Source of the DNA: Akkermansia muciniphila
GTDB taxonomy: Bacteria > Verrucomicrobiota > Verrucomicrobiia > Verrucomicrobiales > Akkermansiaceae
Assembly: GCA_004557455.1 (NCBI GenBank)
Contig: SFDX01000002.1
Span: 1 to 64,000, forward strand
DNA length: 64,000 nucleotides
Reading direction: 5' to 3'
Numbering within the stretch: position 1 is the stretch's first letter; each line of letters begins with the position of its first letter. Of this stretch, positions 16,208 through 24,381 are shown in pieces. The notes beneath the pieces were generated by a model. It was not told the origin of the DNA. It saw only the letters and a program-made list of their open reading frames with translations, and did no database searches. A program made the translations under genes and the position numbers.

Positions 16208-17446
16208 TCAACTGCAGGTCTTGAGCAGCACCCAAATGGTAAAGAAAACGAACAAGAGATAACTGCAGCCCAGCTCGTTCTCCTCCTTTTTTGTCGGCGG
16301 CTGAGACGGTCGGGTACGGCGCGGGGCCGTTGCGAGCCCCCAAGTACCCTTGCTGTAGAGGTGGGGTGTGCCGCAATGCGGGCAGCGGACGCCCGTTTGA
16401 GAGGCAGAGAAAGGCTTACCGCAGCGCACACAGGTGACCTGTGCCCCCTGCATCTTCCAACCGGAGACACGGTTGTAGGAATACCGCGCGCCGCAGTGGC
16501 GACAGGTGTCCGTGGTGGACGACAGGTAAATGCGGCCGTGGCACAGGTCGCAGTTGCGCGGCACTCCTTGGCAAATCCACCGACCGCCCGAGTAGCTGAA
16601 GACAGCCCCGCAGAGTGGACAGGTGCCGCCGTGTGACCCCAGACGCACCGAGCTGCGGCAGATGGGACAGTAGGTCCGGGAGTCCTTGGGCCCCGGCTTC
16701 CAGCGCCCCCGATCCCGGTGGTAGGTGGCCCCGCATTGCGGGCACTTGGCCTCCTCCGCCCCGGGTGTCAGAGGGAAGGAAACGCCGCAGTCCGTGCAAG
16801 AGAACAGCGGGTTGGCGGAGGGATCCGGCACCCAAGCCCCGGAGGACTCGAGGATGCTCTTACCGCCGCATTCGGGACAGGTAAAAGAGGCTCCGCGTGC
16901 AGTGCCCTTGGCGCCGCAGAGGGCGCAGGTGGCCTTGTGCTCCGGGGTGTAGCAAAGCTCCGGCGAGACCGTATCCGGCCCGTAAAAACGCACGCGGATC
17001 TGCCCCGTGCCCTTGAGCAGACGGAAGGGCCGCTTGTACTCCGGCGAGTTGTGGTTCGGCGGGGAGCCGTCCAAGGTGTAGCGAGCGGTCAGCCCCTCCG
17101 CCCCCTCCGGCAGGTCGATGTGCACGAAGCGCTGCGTACCGCGGGTGATGCGGATGGAAGCCCCCTGCGGCAGAGGAACCTCCCGACGTTGCACGAGGCG
17201 CTGCACCAGGAAATGCTCCCCGCCGCAGTCCTCGCACATGCAGGTGCCGTCCGGCTCCGGGGCCGTAGCCACCTGCCCGCAGTCCGCGCAGCGCAGGCGC
17301 AGCCCCGTCATCCCCGTGGTGTCCAGGGTTCCGTCCGGCGTCGGCGGAAAATCCTGCCATTCCAGGGCAGCCGCCTCCGCCGCGCTGCAGGGCGGCGCAA
17401 AGGAAGCGGGGGTGAGCCCCGTGGGCTTGTGTGTGGCGGGCGGCAT
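16208..17446 (-). CDS. Multi-zinc-ribbon, C-terminally membrane-anchored protein
   Basis: A protein of about 412 residues. Its many CxxC pairs form a chain of zinc ribbons, for example CADCGQ, CEDCGG, CALCGAKG, CPECGG, CTDCGV, CPQCGA, CPICRS, CPLCGA, CDLCHG, CRHCGA, CVRCGK and CPHCGT. Between the first and later ribbons, about residues 85-155, lies a segment with YTLDGSPPNHNSPEY, resembling the chitobiase/Fn3-associated C-terminal domain. The last 20 residues are hydrophobic (YLLFVFFTIWVLL), suggesting a tail anchor. It could recruit the signalling proteins to the membrane or bind nucleic acid; neither is shown. The start is ATG at 17446; a TTG at 17461 overlapping the phosphatase stop is an alternative. 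Confidence 0.65.
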   Translation of the reverse strand: MPPATHKPTGLTPASFAPPCSAAEAAALEWQDFPPTPDGTLDTTGMTGLRLRCADCGQVATAPEPDGTCMCEDCGGEHFLVQRLVQRREVPLPQGASIRITRGTQRFVHIDLPEGAEGLTARYTLDGSPPNHNSPEYKRPFRLLKGTGQIRVRFYGPDTVSPELCYTPEHKATCALCGAKGTARGASFTCPECGGKSILESSGAWVPDPSANPLFSCTDCGVSFPLTPGAEEAKCPQCGATYHRDRGRWKPGPKDSRTYCPICRSSVRLGSHGGTCPLCGAVFSYSGGRWICQGVPRNCDLCHGRIYLSSTTDTCRHCGARYSYNRVSGWKMQGAQVTCVRCGKPFSASQTGVRCPHCGTPHLYSKGTWGLATAPRRTRPSQPPTKKEENELGCSYLLFVFFTIWVLLKTCS

Positions 17447-17454
17447 GGGGGAAT

Positions 17455-19038
17455 TCAGCAAAGATGGTGGGTGGGCAGGGGGTAGAGCGTCAGTCCTCCC
17501 TGCCGGCTATGGTGCAGCAGAGCGATGTCACACTCCCGGTAAAGCCCGCCGGAGCCGTGGGAGGGCTCCATGGCATTGATGGTGAGCACCAGGCAATCCT
17601 TCTGCCGTCCCCTTGGGTTCAGTTCCGGATCATAACTGTATAAACGGAATCCGGGCGGCTCGTGGTCATGCCCGCGGATGATGCCCGCGATGTGCCGCCC
17701 CGTAAGCTCCCGATGCAGGGCGCAGTATTTGTTGACATCATTGTACCCCATCTCACAGCCGCTGTTGCCCCGGTTCGGGTGTTTACGCGGCAGATTGGGG
17801 GAGAGTCGCACCCAGGTGAAGTCCTTGGACACGGCCGCGGCCAGCTCCTCCGGCACCCGGCTCATGAACGCCTCGCCGTCCTGCGGGTTGAGCCGCAGCT
17901 TCTCCTGCAGGTCTACATGCGGCAGACCTCCGTGGGTCATCAGCAGCACCTCATGCCCGCCTATCGGCAACTCCGCCATGCAGGGGGCGGCCGCCACCAT
18001 GTCGCGGAAGGCCTCCGCCAGGAGCTGCGCCTCCCGCGGCTCCGACTGCGCCAGGTGCTGCAGCTCCGTCACGGACTCACAGGGCTGCACGCGGCTGCCG
18101 AAGCTGCCGTCCGGGTAGCATTCAAAGCAAGTGTCGTGATTACCTCGGATGAAGAGCACGCGCAGGGCGGCATCCTGCTGCAGGATGAGCTGCTGCACCG
18201 TCGCCACCACATCCCAGCCGCGCGGCCCGCGGTCGATGAGATCGCCCAGAAAAACGATATTCTGCCGCCGCCCCGGCTGAGCATGCAGGCGGATGAAGGC
18301 CAGGATTTTGTGCAGCGCGCTGAGGTAGCCGTGCACATCACCGATAAACCAGTAATCATCCTGCTCCTCCTCCGGCGGCAGCAAACCGTCGGACGGCTTG
18401 TGCTCCCGGCAATAGCTGCGGAAAGCCTCCGCGATCTCGCCGCGGCGCTCCGGGGCCCGCAGAATCTCCGGCGGCAGACCGGGGAGCAGGGCATCCAGCT
18501 CGTCCGCCGTCAGGGGCTTCTCGGGAGAATCCGGTGCCCGGGGCGGCAGCACACGCAACGGCAGCAACCCGGATTCCGCTGTCAGCGGGGGCAGGGGAAC
18601 GGGCTCCGGCAGCGGCGCCGGGGCGGGCTTGCCTTCGGGCTCGGGATCCGGCGCAGGTGCGGGAGAAGGCTCGGCCGGCGGGGGCAGGGGAACGGGCTCC
18701 GGCAACGGCGCCGGGGCGGGCTTGCATTCGGGATCGGGAGCCGGCACAGGCGCGGGGGAAGGATCGGCCTGCGGCACCGGCTCGGGGGAAGGGTGGGGAA
18801 GATCCGGCATGAGGGAATAAAGGAAACGCGCCGCCCGCAGCGGAGCTGTCAACACCGAGCGGCGTTGCTGCGGGGTAGAGCAGAGCAACCACGCGAGAGC
18901 CGCCGAAGGCAGGGCCACCGTCAGCAGCATCTCCCAGGAGAACGTGATGAGCTGCGGCTCCGCGATCGGCGGCAGCGAGCCCCCCTCCGCCGCGCGACCG
19001 GCTTCGAGGGTCAGCACCTCGCTGATAGACTGCGTCAT
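17455..19038 (-). CDS. Membrane-anchored PPP-family (calcineurin-like) phosphatase
   Basis: A 527-residue protein. A hydrophobic segment at about residues 32-51 is likely a membrane anchor. It is followed by a Pro/Ala/Glu-rich linker (about 78-165) built from a repeated unit. The C-terminal catalytic domain carries the metallophosphoesterase signatures GDVHG (residues 233-237), GDLIDRG and RGNHD, then THGG and GHDHEP. This set matches PPP-type Ser/Thr phosphatases and bacterial diadenosine tetraphosphatase-like enzymes. Beside a kinase it is most likely the opposing protein phosphatase. The gene starts nine bases after the kinase stop. Known vWA-kinase triads usually carry a PP2C phosphatase, so this would be a substitution. 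Confidence 0.8.
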   Translation of the reverse strand: MTQSISEVLTLEAGRAAEGGSLPPIAEPQLITFSWEMLLTVALPSAALAWLLCSTPQQRRSVLTAPLRAARFLYSLMPDLPHPSPEPVPQADPSPAPVPAPDPECKPAPAPLPEPVPLPPPAEPSPAPAPDPEPEGKPAPAPLPEPVPLPPLTAESGLLPLRVLPPRAPDSPEKPLTADELDALLPGLPPEILRAPERRGEIAEAFRSYCREHKPSDGLLPPEEEQDDYWFIGDVHGYLSALHKILAFIRLHAQPGRRQNIVFLGDLIDRGPRGWDVVATVQQLILQQDAALRVLFIRGNHDTCFECYPDGSFGSRVQPCESVTELQHLAQSEPREAQLLAEAFRDMVAAAPCMAELPIGGHEVLLMTHGGLPHVDLQEKLRLNPQDGEAFMSRVPEELAAAVSKDFTWVRLSPNLPRKHPNRGNSGCEMGYNDVNKYCALHRELTGRHIAGIIRGHDHEPPGFRLYSYDPELNPRGRQKDCLVLTINAMEPSHGSGGLYRECDIALLHHSRQGGLTLYPLPTHHLC

Positions 19039-19047
19039 GGGCGGAAA

Positions 19048-20400
19048 TCAGGCTTGCGGTATGAGCGACACACGCAACTCCATGGCCGTCTTGCCGGAGT
19101 TGCGTCCCAGCAGGCAGAGTATATCCCCGTCCGACAGCCGCGTACGCTCCGTTAGGGGAGATCCGTTCAGCGCCGTAAGGTTTTTCGGCTCTCGCACCGG
19201 CGGTTGCACAAACCACTCCTGCGACTCCGGCACATAATCCAAACGGAACTGGTCCTTTTCCGCATAGCGCGCTTGGGAGGACAGATTGCCCAAGGTTGCC
19301 GAGCCGAAGTTCATGGAGAAGCGCTGAACCAGCTCGCCGCTGTCACCCACCAGCTTGAGGGCGAGGGCACGGGGCTTGGCCGGCTCCTTCTTCTCCGCCT
19401 CGGGGGCAGCCTCCGGCGGCAGGGGCGGCATGTCCGGCGGAAGAGAGGGTGGCTCCGGTGCAGGCGCGGGGTTGCCTTTATCCAGTTGCAGCAGGGCCTT
19501 GTGCAGCTCCTCGCAGGTGGGGCGGGCCGCCGCCGTCGGTTGCAGACAGCGCTCAATCCAACGCGCGAACTCCGCTGCCTGTGCATCACTCTCCCCCAAG
19601 GGGCCCGGCAGTTGCACGGGGGTGTAGCGCCCTGCCAACACGGCCGCCTTGTAGGCCTCGGCATCCCCCCGGTCTGCGGCAAAGGGGTGCCCGTTGCCCA
19701 GCAGCTCGCCCAAAATAATGCCGATGGTGAAAACATCCGATGCCCCGGTGGGCTTTTCCCCCCGCAGGTGCTCCGGGGAGAGGTAGCCCGGCGTGCCCGT
19801 GTAGCCCTCCTTCAGCTCCCCTCGCGTCCAGGGCGCCTCCACATCGGCCAAGATGGAGCGGTCCATGTCAATCATGCGGGGGATGAGGCCTACCTTTACG
19901 GTGGTATCGGGCAGCATCTGCACGTTCTCCGGCTTCAGGTCGCAGTGTACCACCCCGGCGGCGTGCACCTTTTTCATGGCTACCAGAAAGACCTTCGCCA
20001 TCGTTTTGCGCTTCTCCCAGGAGGTGTCGCCCCGGTCCAGCAGCCCGCGCAGGTCGTAGCCGCTCTCGATGAAGTCGTAGGTTTGGTAGAAGAACTCGTT
20101 GCGGCACATACCCGGCCGGGGATTCGCGGTGAAGAGGTCCGTGCTCAACACGCAGTACTGCGCGGCGGAGGACTGCTCCAGACGGCGGTTGATTTCTTCC
20201 ACGTAGCGCACATAGTCCTCAAACCAATCCACCGTCGGGGTGGGGGATTTGTAGTACTTGAGGAACACCTTGCGCTTGTCGTGGTCCAGGTCGCGCGCCT
20301 CGAGGGACCAAGCCATGTTGCCCTGGGTGATTTCTCTCACGAGCTCATAGCGGCCGCGACGACCGGCGACCACACTGCCTAATTTGGGATTCGGAGGCAT
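19048..20400 (-). CDS. Ser/Thr protein kinase with probable C-terminal FHA domain
   Basis: A 450-residue soluble protein. The kinase domain spans about residues 15-300: glycine-rich-loop equivalent ITQGNMAW, Lys48 in VFLKYY, catalytic loop HCDLKPEN with Asp154 and Lys156, and activation-segment motif GTPGYLSPEHL. The DFG position reads IDMDRS (Asp178-Met-Asp180), an atypical form that keeps the metal-binding Asp. A Pro-rich linker follows. About residues 345-450 look like an FHA domain (LTALNGSPLTERTRLSDGDILCLL), which would bind phosphothreonine. It lies between the vWA genes and the phosphatase in one tight operon and should phosphorylate cluster members, possibly the vWA or McrB proteins. 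Confidence 0.85.
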   Translation of the reverse strand: MPPNPKLGSVVAGRRGRYELVREITQGNMAWSLEARDLDHDKRKVFLKYYKSPTPTVDWFEDYVRYVEEINRRLEQSSAAQYCVLSTDLFTANPRPGMCRNEFFYQTYDFIESGYDLRGLLDRGDTSWEKRKTMAKVFLVAMKKVHAAGVVHCDLKPENVQMLPDTTVKVGLIPRMIDMDRSILADVEAPWTRGELKEGYTGTPGYLSPEHLRGEKPTGASDVFTIGIILGELLGNGHPFAADRGDAEAYKAAVLAGRYTPVQLPGPLGESDAQAAEFARWIERCLQPTAAARPTCEELHKALLQLDKGNPAPAPEPPSLPPDMPPLPPEAAPEAEKKEPAKPRALALKLVGDSGELVQRFSMNFGSATLGNLSSQARYAEKDQFRLDYVPESQEWFVQPPVREPKNLTALNGSPLTERTRLSDGDILCLLGRNSGKTAMELRVSLIPQA

Positions 20401-20427
20401 GATGAAAATTCAATGGGTTAAGAGTTA

Positions 20428-21174
20428 TCAGGAACCGGTAAAGGAAGCATTCGAGCAGCCGCTCCATTTGTCCTGCTCGAAGCAGGGGGATGGGGACTCC
20501 TCGCCGTTTGCATAATGTTGAGAGACGGAGACGGATCTGCCGATGGTCTGCAGCAACTTGGAGAAATCAACCCCGCGCAGGCCGTCCTGAGTGTCCTGAA
20601 GGTCGGTGTACTCGCAGCGGTCCAGGGCAGAGAGCTCGAAGAAGGCCTCACTCTCCGGGGCGATGACGAAGAGCTTGATGCGCTTATCCTGTGCCTTGCG
20701 GATCATGCGGTTGATGGCCTGCTTCTGCACCTCCACGGCTACACCCGTTTCTAGGGCCTCATCCGTCAGCAGAACCACCACGCGATGGCACTCATCGGAG
20801 CTGCGCCAGGGAAAGTCCATGGCGGTGTCCAGAGCGGTGAGCTGCTGCTCGTCTCCCTCGGTGGTCACGCGTTTCTGCAGGGCTTGGCAGAGCTCCTCGG
20901 TATTGCGGGTAAAGAGCTTAGTGCGGTCCCCCTTGTGGTAGAGAATGTCGATAAGCTCCACCCCGCCCGTGCGGGTGGTGGTGTAATCATGCGCGCCTTC
21001 CTCGTTGTCGTGGAAGGCCAGGAAGTCGTAGCGCACATCCCAGTTTGTCTGCCCATCCGTCTGTAGGCCGGTCATCAGCTCGGCGATGTTGCGGCGCACG
21101 GCGTCGAAGCACGGCTTCATGGAGCCGGAGGCGTCGATGCAGAAGACGATGTCCGCGCAGTTGCGTCCTGCCAT
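20428..21174 (-). CDS. von Willebrand factor A (TerY-like) protein 2
   Basis: A 248-residue protein that is almost entirely one vWA domain. The metal-ion-dependent adhesion site is DASGS at residues 14-18, with the supporting LLTDEALE strand near residue 135. No signal peptide or membrane helix is visible, so it should be cytoplasmic, like TerY proteins. The last 30 residues are Ser/Cys-rich and probably flexible. It is a paralogue of the protein encoded 13 bases upstream. vWA proteins beside kinases and phosphatases are typical of TerY-P modules, where the vWA domain is thought to be a phosphorylated or ligand-sensing scaffold. Confidence 0.82.
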   Translation of the reverse strand: MAGRNCADIVFCIDASGSMKPCFDAVRRNIAELMTGLQTDGQTNWDVRYDFLAFHDNEEGAHDYTTTRTGGVELIDILYHKGDRTKLFTRNTEELCQALQKRVTTEGDEQQLTALDTAMDFPWRSSDECHRVVVLLTDEALETGVAVEVQKQAINRMIRKAQDKRIKLFVIAPESEAFFELSALDRCEYTDLQDTQDGLRGVDFSKLLQTIGRSVSVSQHYANGEESPSPCFEQDKWSGCSNASFTGS

Positions 21175-21187
21175 GGTGAGTCAGGGG

Positions 21188-21934
21188 TTACAGTTCTTCC
21201 ACATCCCCGGCGGCGGACTGGGATACGGACTTGGCGAGCAGCTTGAGTGTCTCGGTGAAGTTATCGCGGTTCTCCGTGTAATCCTTGAGGGCCTGCACGG
21301 GTGTGCTTCCCTCCGGTACTTCGATGGGTTCGTAGGTGCAGCGATCCATGGCGGAGAGGTCGTAGTGGCACTCCATCTCCGGCGCGAAGAGGGAGAGGCG
21401 CATGCGCTCCTGCTGCATCAGTCGCGTCACATCTGTCAGCGCACCGCCGGGGACCAAGGTCATGGTCGGGTGGAAGGAGGCATCCGTAAACACAATGATG
21501 CAGCGCGCCGCTTCGCTGCGGTAGCGCCACTTGTCGGCCTCCGGCGCGGCGCCGCGCTCGGTGTTGCCCATGCGGCATACCTCGTAGAGGGCATCCAGCA
21601 GGGATTCCGGTTCATCCCCGCCACCCTGGGCTGTCAGGGCGTTCAACTGTGCTTTCAGTTCCTCCGGATTGTCCGTAAAGGAGTTGCGCACCAAGGCCTC
21701 GCGCCCGTGCTTGGGTTCGTACTCAAAGTCACGATAGCCCCAAACGCAGGCGCGCCAGTTCTTCAGCTCTACGCCGCCGTTGTCATCCGGCGTGGTCAGG
21801 CTGTGAAAGAAGGTGGTGATATTATTCTTGATGGCATCGATGCAGGGTTGCATGGATCCGGTGGCATCCAGCAGAAAGCAGATGTCCACCACGCCTTTAA
21901 CTTTGTTCGTTTGTTCCGTTTCGTAAGTGCTCAT
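21188..21934 (-). CDS. von Willebrand factor A (TerY-like) protein 1
   Basis: A 248-residue cytoplasmic vWA protein and the first gene of the cluster. The MIDAS motif is DATGS at residues 23-27, with a further acidic loop GGGDEPES near residues 103-110 and IIVFTDASFHP near 147. It shares length and C-terminal pattern (CHYDLSAMDRCTYE versus FFELSALDRCEYTD) with the second vWA protein, so the two arose by duplication. Two vWA proteins in tandem could form a heterodimer or act as separate sensors. An inverted repeat lies between its promoter and start codon. Confidence 0.83.
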   Translation of the reverse strand: MSTYETEQTNKVKGVVDICFLLDATGSMQPCIDAIKNNITTFFHSLTTPDDNGGVELKNWRACVWGYRDFEYEPKHGREALVRNSFTDNPEELKAQLNALTAQGGGDEPESLLDALYEVCRMGNTERGAAPEADKWRYRSEAARCIIVFTDASFHPTMTLVPGGALTDVTRLMQQERMRLSLFAPEMECHYDLSAMDRCTYEPIEVPEGSTPVQALKDYTENRDNFTETLKLLAKSVSQSAAGDVEEL

Positions 21935-21965
21935 GGTGCGTTGAAGTGGGTTCGTTCTGTTGCAT

Positions 21966-21990
21966 CGGGGTGCTTTTATACGCTACCCCG
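21966..21990. promoter_or_regulatory. Inverted repeat upstream of vWA operon (possible operator)
   Basis: CGGGGT (21966-21971) and ACCCCG (21985-21990) flank a 13-base AT-rich centre. It lies just downstream of the predicted transcription start, where a repressor or an RNA hairpin could control the operon. Confidence 0.4.
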
Positions 21991-21997
21991 AGCATTT

Positions 21998-22025
21998 ATC
22001 GTACATCCTTTCCCCGCAAAGGCAA
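21998..22025 (-). promoter_or_regulatory. Candidate promoter of vWA-kinase-phosphatase operon
   Basis: On the minus strand, TTGCCT (22020-22025), 16-base spacer, TACGAT (21998-22003), followed by a leader of about 55 bases. Confidence 0.45.
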
Positions 22026-22055
22026 GGAAAAAGTGCGTATGCAGCCGAAAATAAC

Positions 22056-22985
22056 TCAGCCCAAACGAGGTTCGAGCTGCCCCCACACCTCGTCTACGGA
22101 GAGGCGGTCCACATTCCCCGGGGAGGTCAGGGAGATGCTGTCCGGCCCGATCAGGCCGCTGGCCTTGTTGCGTTGGTCCAGCAGGGAGATGGTGAAGGCG
22201 CCCGACAGCGAGGCCATGTGGGTGGGCCCGGTGTCGTTGCCCAGGGTGGCGAGGGCTCGCAGGGCAATCTGCGGCACATCGAAGAGCTCCGTGAGGCCCA
22301 GCATATTGACCGCCCCCGGGTTGTCCGCACAGATGGCGTTGATCTCCTGCGCCTCGGCCTTAGTGCCGATGACGACGGCGGAGAGCCCGCGCGCATGCAG
22401 TCGGCGCACCACCTCGCGGTAGTTCTCCACGGGCCAGCGCTTGTAGGCGTGTTGGGGCGAGCAGCCGGGGATGAGCAGCACAAAGCGCTCCGGAAGCAGG
22501 TGAAAGTGCTCCCCCTTGCCGTGCATGAAGCTCAGGTCCGTCCTGTGGTAACGGAAGGGATAGTTGCGCTGCACCTCTGTGTGCGCGGGGAGCAGGCTGC
22601 TGCGTTTCTCACTGCGGTAGAGCGTCTGCCCCGGCAGGTCCCACCACTCCCATCGGCTGCCTTGGGGGGCGGTGCTGCTCAGTATCTCGCGGTAGCGGTG
22701 CATGCGTCCGTTGCCCATCAGGTCCACGATAATGTCATACCCACCTGTTCGCAGGGCATTCAGTACACGGTACATGGCGGGTATGTTCCACCAGGAGGTG
22801 CGGTTGTCAATGATATACTCCGAGAAGATGCCGATGTGCTCCATGAGTTTCCGGAAGGGTGCCTTGGTCATTACGCTGCACTGCGCCCCCGGAAATTGCT
22901 CCGCAATGTGGCGGATGGTGCCGATGGACATCACAATGTCGCCCAAGGCTCCGTGCTTCACAAACAGTATCTTCTTCGTCTCCAT
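22056..22985 (-). CDS. Glycosyltransferase family 9 (heptosyltransferase-like)
   Basis: A 309-residue GT9 protein, a class that adds heptose or other sugars to lipopolysaccharide on the cytoplasmic face of the inner membrane. Visible features are the N-terminal KILFVKHGALGDIVMSIGTI, the mid-protein strand VLLIPGCSPQHAYKRWP, and the nucleotide-sugar loop TLGNDTGPTHMA. The acceptor cannot be predicted. The ATG at 22985 fits the promoter and the family N-terminus; an upstream in-frame start adds eight residues but lies before the likely transcription start. It stands alone between the vWA cluster and the thioredoxin-like genes. Confidence 0.85.
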   Translation of the reverse strand: METKKILFVKHGALGDIVMSIGTIRHIAEQFPGAQCSVMTKAPFRKLMEHIGIFSEYIIDNRTSWWNIPAMYRVLNALRTGGYDIIVDLMGNGRMHRYREILSSTAPQGSRWEWWDLPGQTLYRSEKRSSLLPAHTEVQRNYPFRYHRTDLSFMHGKGEHFHLLPERFVLLIPGCSPQHAYKRWPVENYREVVRRLHARGLSAVVIGTKAEAQEINAICADNPGAVNMLGLTELFDVPQIALRALATLGNDTGPTHMASLSGAFTISLLDQRNKASGLIGPDSISLTSPGNVDRLSVDEVWGQLEPRLG

Positions 22986-22999
22986 ATGCTGCACGCAAC

Positions 23000-23028
23000 A
23001 GTGTAGCAAAAAGCGCCCGCCCTGTCAA
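23000..23028 (-). promoter_or_regulatory. Promoter of GT9 gene
   Basis: On the minus strand, consensus TTGACA (23023-23028), 17-base spacer, TACACT (23000-23005). The -10 box ends 14 bases before the ATG, so the leader is only about seven bases. Confidence 0.65.
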
Positions 23029-23073
23029 CCTCAAAAACGGTCGCGGGCGGGCGCGGAAGGTCTGCGCGGCTGC

Positions 23074-23652
23074 TTACTTAACGTACTTCTGCCAATTGTT
23101 CAGCTCGAAGCCGTGGCCGGAGTAGAGGATCTTCCCGTCGGCATCCATGATGGTGACGTAGGGAATGCCCACCTGCTTGTGCGGGCTGAGCTCCGGGTTC
23201 TCCTTGAGCTTCGGCTCGGACATGTGCATGCCCGCGAACTCCGCCTTGTGGCTCTGCAGGTATTGCAGCACGCCCTGGGGTGTCTTGTCGAAGCCGATGA
23301 GCACCACCTCCATGCCCTTCTTGCGCATAGCGGGATAGTTCTGGATGACGCTCGGCATCAGCTTGCGGCAGGGACCGCACCAGCTCGCGGAGCGCAGGAA
23401 GCAGAAGACCTTGGCGCTGTAATCCGGCGTGCCGTTCACCGTCTGAATCTCCTTCAGCATCGCACCGATCTTACCCACTTTGCCGGACTTTTTCTTGCTT
23501 TTCTTGTACTCGGAGTCCGCCTTGTACGGGGCCTTGACCTTCTTCTTGGCGGGCTTCTCCGTTTTGGGGGCCGTCGTCTGGGCCTCAGCGGTGCAGGGAG
23601 CCATGACTCCGAGCAGGAGCCCCGCTGCAATCAGTAGACGAAACAGTTTCAT
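23074..23652 (-). CDS. Secreted thioredoxin-like protein 1
   Basis: A 192-residue protein with a signal peptide ending near TAEAQ (residue 25), then a Lys-rich linker and a thioredoxin fold. The redox motif is SASWCGPCRKLMP at about residues 88-100, and the cis-proline segment is VGIPYVTIMDADG. It should act in the periplasm as a disulfide reductase or oxidase, in the style of TlpA or ResA. The gene 24 bases upstream encodes a close relative, so the two are an operonic duplication. Confidence 0.82.
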   Translation of the reverse strand: MKLFRLLIAAGLLLGVMAPCTAEAQTTAPKTEKPAKKKVKAPYKADSEYKKSKKKSGKVGKIGAMLKEIQTVNGTPDYSAKVFCFLRSASWCGPCRKLMPSVIQNYPAMRKKGMEVVLIGFDKTPQGVLQYLQSHKAEFAGMHMSEPKLKENPELSPHKQVGIPYVTIMDADGKILYSGHGFELNNWQKYVK

Positions 23653-23676
23653 AATCGGTAAAGATTGGGGGCGAAA

Positions 23677-24336
23677 TCAGTATTTGATGGGCCCGTTGTC
23701 GCCGGCGGCTTCTTGGTCCTGCTTCTGCTTGATGATCTCCTGCCACTTGAGCACATCCGCCCCGTGGCCGCTGAGGAATACATTGCCTTCCACATCCATC
23801 CAAGTGGCGTGGGGAATGCCGGAGGCCTGGCTGTAGGAGGGCAGCTTGGAGGCAGCGGGGCCGCTCGAGCAGACGGCGGGGAACTTGGCGTGGTGTGACT
23901 TGAGGTAGGCTTTCACCTCGGCATCGGTCTTGTCGTGACCCACGAGGATGATTTCCACCCCGGCCTTGCGCATGCCCTTGTACTCCTTGACGATGTCGGG
24001 CATGATCTTCTTGCAGGGGCCGCACCAGCTGGCGGACTCCAAGTAGATGTAGTACTTGGCCTTGGCGTTGAGTTTGCCGCCGAGGCTCTTGATGTTCTTG
24101 AACGCAGCAACAAAGGCGTTCTTCTTCTCCGGCTCAGCAGCCTTGTCGTCGGAGGCTTCGTCCTCCGCCGCATCATCGGTCTTCTTGGTCTTCTTGGCTT
24201 TCTTAGCCTTCTTGCCCTTGGTGGTGGTCTGCTCGGTGGAGTCACCGGCGTCATCGGTCTGCGCAGAGCAGGGGGGCAGCACCACGGCGCAGCCCAGCAG
24301 CATCAGCAGCAAGAATCGGGAGATGGTCGTTCTCAT
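23677..24336 (-). CDS. Secreted thioredoxin-like protein 2
   Basis: A 219-residue paralogue of the downstream protein. A signal peptide (to about residue 25) precedes a Lys/Asp/Glu-rich linker, then a thioredoxin fold with SASWCGPCKKIMPDIV and the cis-proline segment ASGIPHATWMDVEG. Both paralogues keep the CGPC active site, so both are probably active. The acidic-basic linker (KGKKAKKAKKTKKTDD) differs from the linker of the paralogue. First gene of the pair, with a leaderless-type promoter. Confidence 0.82.
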   Translation of the reverse strand: MRTTISRFLLLMLLGCAVVLPPCSAQTDDAGDSTEQTTTKGKKAKKAKKTKKTDDAAEDEASDDKAAEPEKKNAFVAAFKNIKSLGGKLNAKAKYYIYLESASWCGPCKKIMPDIVKEYKGMRKAGVEIILVGHDKTDAEVKAYLKSHHAKFPAVCSSGPAASKLPSYSQASGIPHATWMDVEGNVFLSGHGADVLKWQEIIKQKQDQEAAGDNGPIKY

Positions 24337-24345
24337 ACGCGCGTA

Positions 24346-24374
24346 AGTTTACCCCGAGCGCGTCGGAATTGCAA
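24346..24374 (-). promoter_or_regulatory. Promoter of thioredoxin-like gene pair, leaderless type
   Basis: On the minus strand, TTGCAA (24369-24374), 17-base spacer, TAAACT (24346-24351), nine bases before the ATG at 24336. Confidence 0.55.
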
Positions 24375-24381
24375 GCCTTTT

